From assembly GCA_947487895.1 (NCBI GenBank), contig CANKYF010000008.1, positions 62,001-126,000 on the forward strand: 64,000 bases of DNA, in the 5' to 3' direction. A program made the position numbers and the translations under genes. The notes below the pieces were generated by a model that saw only the letters and a program-made list of their open reading frames with translations, searched no databases and was not told the origin of the DNA. The stretch's first letter is position 1. The number at the start of each line of letters is the position of its first letter. Shown in pieces: positions 39,068 to 46,463 of this stretch. Source of the stretch: an uncultured Flavobacteriaceae bacterium (lineage in GTDB: Bacteria; Bacteroidota; Bacteroidia; Flavobacteriales; Flavobacteriaceae).

Positions 39068-40033
39068 ATGAAAATAGTAGTACTAGATGGTTACACTCTT
39101 AATCCAGGTGATTTAAATTGGAGCGTTATAGAAGCATATGGCGATTTAAAAGTTTATGATAGAACATCATATAATACTCAAGATATTATAAAAGCCATAG
39201 GTGATGCTCAAATAGTTTATACCAATAAAACACCATTAACTAAAGAGGTTTTAAAAGCGGTACCATTTGTTAAATTTATTGGTGTTTTAGCTACTGGTTA
39301 TAATGTTGTTGATGTTGAAGTTGCAAAAGATTTAGGGATAATTGTAACCAATGTTCCTGCGTATAGTACGCAATCTGTGGCTCAGTTTACAATGGCTTTA
39401 TTATTAGAAATGTGTCATAATGTTGGGGCTCATAATATAGCTGTCCAAAATGGCGATTGGGTAAGATCTCAAGATTTTTGTTTTTGGAATTCTCCGCTTA
39501 TTGAATTAGAAGGAAAGACGCTTGGTATTATTGGTTTTGGACAAATAGGGCAAGCCGTAGCTAAGGTTGCTCAAGCGTTTGGGCTACGTGTTTTAATAAA
39601 TAGTAGAACAAAAAGACCTGAGTTTGAATCTGAAACTTGTCAGTTTGTTGAATTAGATGAATTATTTACAGCATCTGATATTATTAGTTTGCACTGTCCG
39701 CTTTTTGAGAGCACAAAGGGTATTATAAATTCTCAAAACATTGAAAAAATGAAGGGGGGCGTAAAAATTATCAATACAGCTAGAGGAGGATTGATTGTTG
39801 AAAGTGATTTGGTAGAAGCACTTAATTCAGGAAAAGTTTCTAGCGCTGCTTTAGATGTAGTATCGGCAGAACCAATGAAAGCAGACAATCCGTTATTAAA
39901 AGCTAAGAATTGTATTATTACACCTCATATTGCTTGGGCTCCTAAAGAAGCACGAGCTAGATTAATGGATACTACAGTTAAAAACCTAGAGGCTTTTTTA
40001 AATGGAAAGCCTATAAATGTGGTTAATAAGTAG
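39068..40033 (+). CDS. D-2-hydroxyacid dehydrogenase (NAD-dependent; hydroxypyruvate reductase-like)
   Basis: LGIIGFGQIGQAVAKVAQAFG; INTARGGLIVESDLVEAL; TPHIAWAPKEAR. Confidence 0.95.
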   Translation: MKIVVLDGYTLNPGDLNWSVIEAYGDLKVYDRTSYNTQDIIKAIGDAQIVYTNKTPLTKEVLKAVPFVKFIGVLATGYNVVDVEVAKDLGIIVTNVPAYSTQSVAQFTMALLLEMCHNVGAHNIAVQNGDWVRSQDFCFWNSPLIELEGKTLGIIGFGQIGQAVAKVAQAFGLRVLINSRTKRPEFESETCQFVELDELFTASDIISLHCPLFESTKGIINSQNIEKMKGGVKIINTARGGLIVESDLVEALNSGKVSSAALDVVSAEPMKADNPLLKAKNCIITPHIAWAPKEARARLMDTTVKNLEAFLNGKPINVVNK

Positions 40034-40085
40034 TATTCAAATAATCACAATGTAATTAGTATTAGAAAGTTTATTTTCAATAATC

Positions 40086-40101
40086 GTACAGAATGTTCTG
40101 T
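40086..40101. promoter_or_regulatory. candidate TetR operator upstream of tetR
   Basis: GTACAGAATGTTCTGT (ACAGAA-N2-TTCTGT palindrome), immediately upstream of TATATTTG -7-like box 40120-40127. Confidence 0.6.
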
Positions 40102-40131
40102 TTTTTTATTTTTTAATATTATATTTGAAAT

Positions 40132-40698
40132 ATGAATTCCGAAAAACCGCGAGAGCGAATATTGATAACTGCCAAAAGGTTATTCTACCATCAGGGTTAC
40201 AGCCTAACAGGTATTAACCAGATTATAAAAGAATCTAAAGTTTCTAAAGACACGCTTTATAGATACTTTAATGGAAAGGAAGAATTGTTAATAGAATATA
40301 TAAAAGTGGCAAGAAATGAATGGTTTGAAAAATTCAATCAATATTTAAGTTTTTCAAAAGATAATGCATCTAAGATTTTATCTACTTTCGACTTTTTAAA
40401 AGAAAGTATGGTAAGTAATGAATTTAAAGGCTGTCGATTTTTAAATTTACTATCAGATATTGAGACTATAAATGAAAAGGCTCGTATTGAAATTGTTGCA
40501 CATAAGAATCAATTAAAAGAAATATTTATTTCGCTATTTATGGGGCTAAAAAATACAAATAAGTCAAATAAAGAGCTTAAGGAATTGGCTGAAGTTGTAT
40601 ATATCTTATTTGAGGGTACAATAGCAGAGTGTAAGGTGTTTAAAGATTTATGGCCCGTTGCTAAGTCTAAAAAGATGGTTAGTAAACTGATAAGCTAG
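40132..40698 (+). CDS. TetR/AcrR family transcriptional regulator
   Basis: RERILITAKRLFYHQGYSLTGINQIIKESKVSKDTLYRYFNGKEELLIEYI HTH. Confidence 0.93.
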   Translation: MNSEKPRERILITAKRLFYHQGYSLTGINQIIKESKVSKDTLYRYFNGKEELLIEYIKVARNEWFEKFNQYLSFSKDNASKILSTFDFLKESMVSNEFKGCRFLNLLSDIETINEKARIEIVAHKNQLKEIFISLFMGLKNTNKSNKELKELAEVVYILFEGTIAECKVFKDLWPVAKSKKMVSKLIS

Positions 40699-40720
40699 AA
40701 AAAAATTTTATTTATAAATC

Positions 40721-40738
40721 GTACAGAATGTTCTGTAC
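40721..40738. promoter_or_regulatory. second candidate TetR operator upstream of DinB-cupin genes
   Basis: GTACAGAA-TG-TTCTGTAC, 8-bp perfect arms; same 16-mer as at 40086. Confidence 0.65.
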
Positions 40739-40752
40739 TTAAATTAATTAAT

Positions 40753-41208
40753 ATGGATTATACATTTAAAACTTGGAAAAGAAGCAGAGAAATTATTACT
40801 AATATTCTAGAAAGTTATAGTGAGGAACAACTTATTAAAATACCAAAGGGTTTCAATAACAATTTAATATGGAATATTGGACATATAATAGCTGTTAATC
40901 AAAAATTGATTTATAAATCATCTAATTCTCCTATTATAATTCCTGAGGCATTGTTGAATCAATATAACACGGGTACATTTCCTAATCTAGATGAAGATCG
41001 AGAGAACATACCAAAAATTAAGAAATTATTAGCCTATACAGTAGAAAAAAGTATATACGATTACCATCATTCAAATTTTAATAAGTTTAATGAATTGATT
41101 ACAGGTACAGGTTTTCATATATCAAGTATTGAAGAGGCTTTCTCTTTTAACAATTACCATGAAGCGCTTCATATAGGTTTAATGCTAAACATAAAGAAAT
41201 TTATTTAA
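40753..41208 (+). CDS. DinB family protein
   Basis: ILESYSEEQLIKIPKGFNNNLIWNIGHIIAVNQKLIY...NYHEALHIGLML. Confidence 0.85.
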   Translation: MDYTFKTWKRSREIITNILESYSEEQLIKIPKGFNNNLIWNIGHIIAVNQKLIYKSSNSPIIIPEALLNQYNTGTFPNLDEDRENIPKIKKLLAYTVEKSIYDYHHSNFNKFNELITGTGFHISSIEEAFSFNNYHEALHIGLMLNIKKFI

Positions 41209-41225
41209 GCGTTAGAATTAAGAAG

Positions 41226-41789
41226 ATGCTATCTATAAAACCAACGTTTTTTACTCATAAAACAGATAAAAAGCAATCATCACTGTTAGTGTTACCTCCT
41301 AATAATACTTTTATATCTAATTTTAATAAACAAAGTGATTTGTATATAATAGAAGGCTGTGTAATTATGTATGATAGTATTATTCTTGAAACGGGTACTT
41401 ACATTAGTATAAAAAACTTTGAGATTACCAATAATACTAATGAAAATGCCATGATTTTTATATATGAAGAACCAAAAAGGCATGATGGTTTAGAATTAAT
41501 CTTAAAAAAGTCAGATCAAAAATGGCATACAAATAGTATAAATGGATTAAAACAGACTATACTAAGGAATGTAGATCACTCTTTATATTTAGTTTCTTTT
41601 GCAAAAGGAACAAAGATTCCTTTTCATAGACATAAAAAAGGAGAAGAAATTTTTGTGCTTCAAGGTGAACTTTGGAATCAATCTAGTAGCCTAAAAGAAG
41701 GGGAATGGATTAGAATGTTACCCAATATTGGACATGCACCATACGCAAAGAGAGAAACATTAATTCTATTGAGAAATGGACATTTATAA
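41226..41789 (+). CDS. ChrR-like cupin domain protein
   Basis: FAKGTKIPFHRHKKGEEIFVLQGEL...GEWIRMLPNIGHAPYA. Confidence 0.8.
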   Translation: MLSIKPTFFTHKTDKKQSSLLVLPPNNTFISNFNKQSDLYIIEGCVIMYDSIILETGTYISIKNFEITNNTNENAMIFIYEEPKRHDGLELILKKSDQKWHTNSINGLKQTILRNVDHSLYLVSFAKGTKIPFHRHKKGEEIFVLQGELWNQSSSLKEGEWIRMLPNIGHAPYAKRETLILLRNGHL

Positions 41790-41897
41790 TTGTTTATTAA
41801 AAATCTACTCAAAAATTATCTAAAATATATTGAATAATTAGGTGAAAGAAAGTTGAAAAGGTTGAGCGGTAATATCCATTATCATAACTCATTTAAT

Positions 41898-42584
41898 TTA
41901 ACACTTTTTTGGTTTAAAATACTGCATTAAAACCAAGGGTAATAAAATCAAAGAAAAAGCATAAATACTATCTTCAATAGGTATAGTAAATAATCTGAAG
42001 TTCAAATTTTCGGTGTTATTATACCATACTATTTCGTTATCAATAAAACTACCAGTAAGTATACCATTCACAATAAAAAAAGGAATAAGCATTACCAAGA
42101 ATGTTATATAAAATTCACTAAGAAGCTTAAGATGTTTTTTAAGAGAAACAAACACTAATATTAGTGCTAGAGTAAAGTTGATTAAGGTATACCATTTGCT
42201 AAAATTATATATTAAAATGATTGCAAACAATAATATTAAAATATAACTAATCAATTTAGTAACTCGTTTTGATAATTTTAAATTCGGGAAATAATGTAAT
42301 AGTGCGTAGTGCATAAAAATACAAGCATATGGAATACAAATAAAGAATAACCATTCTTCTAATGGTAAATGAAAAATGGTTGTACCCAAAAGATAATTAT
42401 TGTTAAATCCCCAAAAACCATTAATAGTGAAAATAATATCCCATGGAATAAAAACAAGCATAGATAAAAAGATGCTTATAAAAAGAGGTTTCCAAAGTTG
42501 ATAAAATTTTAGTTTAGGATGAAAACTAAATAAAAGAGGAATACTTAAAGACCCTAAATTTAAAATAAGGTATAAGTAATTCAT
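41898..42584 (-). CDS. lycopene cyclase domain-containing protein (CrtYcd type)
   Basis: 228 aa polytopic; NLGSLSIPLLFSF, WDIIFTINGFWGFN, LPLEEWLFFICIPYACIF; located in carotenoid operon. Confidence 0.88.
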   Translation of the reverse strand: MNYLYLILNLGSLSIPLLFSFHPKLKFYQLWKPLFISIFLSMLVFIPWDIIFTINGFWGFNNNYLLGTTIFHLPLEEWLFFICIPYACIFMHYALLHYFPNLKLSKRVTKLISYILILLFAIILIYNFSKWYTLINFTLALILVFVSLKKHLKLLSEFYITFLVMLIPFFIVNGILTGSFIDNEIVWYNNTENLNFRLFTIPIEDSIYAFSLILLPLVLMQYFKPKKC

Positions 42585-43037
42585 TTAACTTTTCTTGAAA
42601 TATTTAAAAGGAACCATAAGCATTCCAAAACATTCGCCATCTCCTTTGCCTAAATGTTTATGGTGCATTTTGTGCGCTCTTCTAACACCCTTTGCGTACC
42701 AATTGTTAGCATTTCTAAACAACTTGAAACGTTGATGAATAAAGATATCGTGAACAATAAAATAAGAAATACCATAAACGAGAATACCCAAGCCTATAGG
42801 TAAACCAATCCATAAACCATTATATTTCCAAAGTAAAAAGAAACCAATACTAATAATGGCGTAGAAAATGAAAAAGAAATCATTGCGTTCAAACCAACTG
42901 TCGTGATCTTTTTTATGGTGGTCTTTATGTAAATTCCATAAAAAACCATGCATTACGTATTTATGAGTAAACCAAGCCATAAATTCCATAAAGCAAAATG
43001 TGCTTAAAAAAACAAATATCCAAAGGAGTGTTTGCAT
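42585..43037 (-). CDS. crtZ: beta-carotene hydroxylase (CrtZ)
   Basis: HKYVMHGFLWNLHKDHHKKDHDSWFERND, histidine clusters HDIFIHQRF, AHKMHHKHLG. Confidence 0.93.
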   Translation of the reverse strand: MQTLLWIFVFLSTFCFMEFMAWFTHKYVMHGFLWNLHKDHHKKDHDSWFERNDFFFIFYAIISIGFFLLWKYNGLWIGLPIGLGILVYGISYFIVHDIFIHQRFKLFRNANNWYAKGVRRAHKMHHKHLGKGDGECFGMLMVPFKYFKKS

Positions 43038-43046
43038 AATTCTAAA

Positions 43047-43886
43047 TTACAGTAAATTTAGTTGATATTTCACATAGCTACGCATTAAGAGTTCAATTTT
43101 TTTAGGGTTTGATACTCTTATTCTGGTGCTTTTAATTTTTAGAGCAGGTGTCTTCTTTAATTTTTTGAGCAGTTGCCTGTAGTATCTGTATGCTGTAAAT
43201 ACACCAAATTGTGCATCTATTGGCAATTTTTTAATACCACTAAGACCTTTGTCAAAATCAGCTTCAATATCATCTATAATAGCTTGTTTAGAAGCTTCAT
43301 TTAAATTATCTAAATCAGCATTAGGAAAATAACTTCTGTTTAAGTCATCATAGTCAGCTTTTAAATCTCTTAAGAAGTTTACTTTTTGAAAAGCAGAACC
43401 TAAAGACATAGCTGTGTCTTTTAAATTTTCATATTTCTCTTCATCACCTTTTACAAATACTTTTAAGCACATTAAACCCACAACATCTGCAGATCCATAA
43501 ATATAATCTTTATATTCTTGGGTGGTTAAATAGTCGGTTTTATGCAAATCTAATCGCATACTTTTCATAAAAGCGTCTACTAGCGCTTTATCAATATTAT
43601 ATTTGTGATACGTGTACTGAAAAGCATTTATAATAGGATTTAAGCTTATTTTTTCTTGTAGTGCTTGTTCTAAATCTTCAGTAAGTTCGTTAAATAGAGC
43701 TTCTTTTTTATAATCATGAAATGAGTCAACAATTTCATCGGCTAATCTTACAAAGCCATAGATATTATAGATATCATTTCTTATAGAATTCGATAGCATT
43801 TTTGTTGCTAATGAAAACGATGTGCTGTACGTTTTAGTTACTGTTTTACTGCAGCTGTATGATACTGTATCAAATAATTGTTTCAT
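43047..43886 (-). CDS. crtB: phytoene synthase
   Basis: YGFVRLADEIVDSFHD, YGSADVVGLMCLKVF, FQKVNFLRDLKADYDDLNRSYFP. Confidence 0.95.
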   Translation of the reverse strand: MKQLFDTVSYSCSKTVTKTYSTSFSLATKMLSNSIRNDIYNIYGFVRLADEIVDSFHDYKKEALFNELTEDLEQALQEKISLNPIINAFQYTYHKYNIDKALVDAFMKSMRLDLHKTDYLTTQEYKDYIYGSADVVGLMCLKVFVKGDEEKYENLKDTAMSLGSAFQKVNFLRDLKADYDDLNRSYFPNADLDNLNEASKQAIIDDIEADFDKGLSGIKKLPIDAQFGVFTAYRYYRQLLKKLKKTPALKIKSTRIRVSNPKKIELLMRSYVKYQLNLL

Positions 43887-45349
43887 AATTGATGATGTTT
43901 TATTATTAACTCTGATACTAATTTTCCTGAAATTAATGAAGGAGGAACCCCAGGTCCAGGTACAGATAACTGTCCTGTAAAATACAAATTTTTTACCTTT
44001 TTACTTTTAAGTTTGGGTCGTAAAAAAGCTGTTTGGGTTAATGTATTTGCCATGCCATAGGCATTACCCTTATATGAATTGTAATCTTTTATAAAATCGT
44101 TCACACAAAAAGACTCTTTAAATAATATATTATTGATTACTGTTTGCGAGGTAACTTTCTCAAATCTGTTAATTATTTTATTAAAATAAGCTTCTCTAAG
44201 TTCTTTAGTATCTTCTAATCCAGGTGCTAACGGGATTAAGAATATACCAGCTTCCTTATTTTCTGGAGCTGTACTGCTATCTGTTTTACTTGGAAAACTT
44301 GCATAAAACAGAGGATCTTCTGGCCATTTAGGATTATCGTAAATAGCATTGGCATGTACATCGAAGTCTACATCAAAGAAGAGCGTATGATGCTCTACAT
44401 TTTCAATTTTCTTATCAAAACCAACATAGAATAATAGTGAAGATGGAGCAAAGGTTTTTTTCTCCCAGTAGGCTTCAGAATATTGCCTGTATGCTTTATC
44501 TAAAAGCGTTTCTGTATGGTGATAGTCTGCGCCACTTAACACAATATCAGCGTTATATGTAGTGTTATTACATATAACGCTTTGTGCTCTTCCTTTTTCA
44601 ATATTTATTTTGTCAACTGGCGAGTCTGTTATAATATTTACACCTAATTCTTTTGCTAAATGTTCCATAGCAAGAATAACCTGGTACATGCCTTTTTTAG
44701 GGTGAAAAGTGCCAAGACCAAAGTCGGCATAATTCATGAAGTTATAGAAAGAAGGTGTGTTACTAGGTTTAGCACCAAGAAATAATACAGGGAATTCTAG
44801 GATTTTAGCTAATTTATCATTTTTAAAAGCCTTTCTAACGTCTTTTTTTACACTACTAAAAAATTGGTTGAGCCTTTTCATGGTTGTTAGAGAAACTAAC
44901 TCTAAAGGAGAAACTCCTGGGTTATAAACCAAGTCTTTAATAGCAATATTATAGTTGTCTTTTGCTTTATTAATAAATTTCATTAATTGAATAGAACTGC
45001 CTTTCTCTTCAGCTTCAAATGCCTCACAAATTTTTTCAAGTGAGTCTTCAATAGTTATGTAATCATTTTTACCAAAGTAGACGCTATACGCAGGATTTAA
45101 CTTATCTAACTGGTAATAATCTGAAGGTTTTTTATTGAAGTCTGAAAAGAAGCGTTCAAAAACATCTGGCATCCAATACCATGTTGGTCCTATATCAAAA
45201 GTGAAGCCATCTCTTTTTAATTGTCTAGCTCTACCACCTATGGTTTTATTCTTCTCTATTAAAGTTATATCGTATCCAGCTTTAGCTAAATAGCAAGAAG
45301 CTGCTAATGATGAGAAACCAGAACCTATTATAATTATTGAGTGTTTCAT
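43883..45349 (-). CDS. crtI: phytoene desaturase
   Basis: IIIIGSGFSSLAASCYLAKAGYDITLIEKN; GPTWYWMPDVFERFF; C-term LYFTGQLSVPGPGVPPSLISGKLVSELI; likely start 45349; ATGA-type overlap with crtB. Confidence 0.95.
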   Translation of the reverse strand: MKHSIIIIGSGFSSLAASCYLAKAGYDITLIEKNKTIGGRARQLKRDGFTFDIGPTWYWMPDVFERFFSDFNKKPSDYYQLDKLNPAYSVYFGKNDYITIEDSLEKICEAFEAEEKGSSIQLMKFINKAKDNYNIAIKDLVYNPGVSPLELVSLTTMKRLNQFFSSVKKDVRKAFKNDKLAKILEFPVLFLGAKPSNTPSFYNFMNYADFGLGTFHPKKGMYQVILAMEHLAKELGVNIITDSPVDKINIEKGRAQSVICNNTTYNADIVLSGADYHHTETLLDKAYRQYSEAYWEKKTFAPSSLLFYVGFDKKIENVEHHTLFFDVDFDVHANAIYDNPKWPEDPLFYASFPSKTDSSTAPENKEAGIFLIPLAPGLEDTKELREAYFNKIINRFEKVTSQTVINNILFKESFCVNDFIKDYNSYKGNAYGMANTLTQTAFLRPKLKSKKVKNLYFTGQLSVPGPGVPPSLISGKLVSELIIKHHQL

Positions 45350-45350
45350 T

Positions 45351-45382
45351 TTGTTTAACAAAAATAAAAAAATATTAAACAA
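45351..45382. promoter_or_regulatory. candidate regulator-binding region (inverted TTGTTTAAY pair)
   Basis: TTGTTTAAC at 45351-45359 and ATTAAACAA at 45374-45382; third copy GTTAAACAA at 46312-46320 upstream of the regulator gene. Confidence 0.4.
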
Positions 45383-45396
45383 AAAGAAATTTGAAC

Positions 45397-46296
45397 TTAT
45401 AAATTATTTGTTAAATCTTCTATATTTCTATAAATGGTAATGTTTTCAGGGAGTTCGATATTTTCTATATCGAATAATTTAGGACCTAATAATACCAATT
45501 CGTTGGAAGTATTTTCGATAAGTAATTTACTAAAATTATTAATATAATCTGGAATTTTTTCAACTTCTGGATTTACAGTGAAATAGGAAACAAAAGTAAT
45601 TTCTTTAAAGAATTCTAATACACTTGTTAAACTTTCTAAAGGAACACTTTCACCCAGAAAAATAGTATGATAACCTTTACTTCTTAATTGGTAGTTAATA
45701 AACAACAATCCAATATCATGGATTTCATTTTCAGGAAGGTATAAAATATAGGTTTTAGAAACAGGTTTAGGCTCTAAACTTTGAAGTCTTTCTATATTTA
45801 ATAAAATCTTTTGCTTAATATGTACAGAAAGAAAATGCTCATGAGCAGGTGTAATAGTATTTGTTTGCCAAAGTATGCCAATTTCATTTAGCAAAGGACG
45901 AAATACAGTATGGAAAATATCACTAAACGTTTTATTTTCAATAAGGTTGTTATATGTGTTATAAAATAAAACCTGATCAAAATTAATCATGGAAATTTTA
46001 AACGCATTTATAGCATGATCTTCTACTTTAGAACGGGATGCAATCTCTCTTACTTTAATAGGAATTTCTTCTTCTGCTAAGTTGGCAATTTTTGAAATTT
46101 TATAGCCATTATTGTTAAGAAAAGAAATATTTAAAAGCTTTTGTAAGCTAATAACACTGTAATTTCTAATATTTGTATCAGTTCTATTTGGTTCCAATAA
46201 ATTATAGCGCTTCTCCCATATTCTAATAGTGTGCGCTTTAATTCCTGTAAGATTTTCTAGATCTTTTATGCTGAAATTTACCTGTATGTTGTTCAT
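45397..46296 (-). CDS. MerR family regulator with cobalamin-binding domain (CarH/LitR-like)
   Basis: MerR HTH FSIKDLENLTGIKAHTIRIWEKRYNLLEPNRTDTNIRNYS; W143-x9-E153H154; B12-binding ExHxxG as E191IHDIG. Confidence 0.92.
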   Translation of the reverse strand: MNNIQVNFSIKDLENLTGIKAHTIRIWEKRYNLLEPNRTDTNIRNYSVISLQKLLNISFLNNNGYKISKIANLAEEEIPIKVREIASRSKVEDHAINAFKISMINFDQVLFYNTYNNLIENKTFSDIFHTVFRPLLNEIGILWQTNTITPAHEHFLSVHIKQKILLNIERLQSLEPKPVSKTYILYLPENEIHDIGLLFINYQLRSKGYHTIFLGESVPLESLTSVLEFFKEITFVSYFTVNPEVEKIPDYINNFSKLLIENTSNELVLLGPKLFDIENIELPENITIYRNIEDLTNNL

Positions 46297-46401
46297 TTAT
46301 TTTCAGTATAAGTTAAACAAAACTACTAAAATTAACTGAGACTATCTAATTAAAAGCATTAAAAACAAAGTTTTCAAAGAGGGTTTTATTAAAATGTTTT
46401 C

Positions 46402-46432
46402 TTTGTAAACCCGTATGTAAAAACTACTTTTG
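46402..46432 (+). promoter_or_regulatory. Bacteroidota-type sigma-A promoter (TTTG-N19-TACTTTTG)
   Basis: TTTG 46402-46405, 19-nt spacer, TACTTTTG 46425-46432, 31 nt before the annotated cytochrome start. Confidence 0.6.
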
Positions 46433-46463
46433 GAGGAATGCTTAATAGTCGCCTAACTAAACT

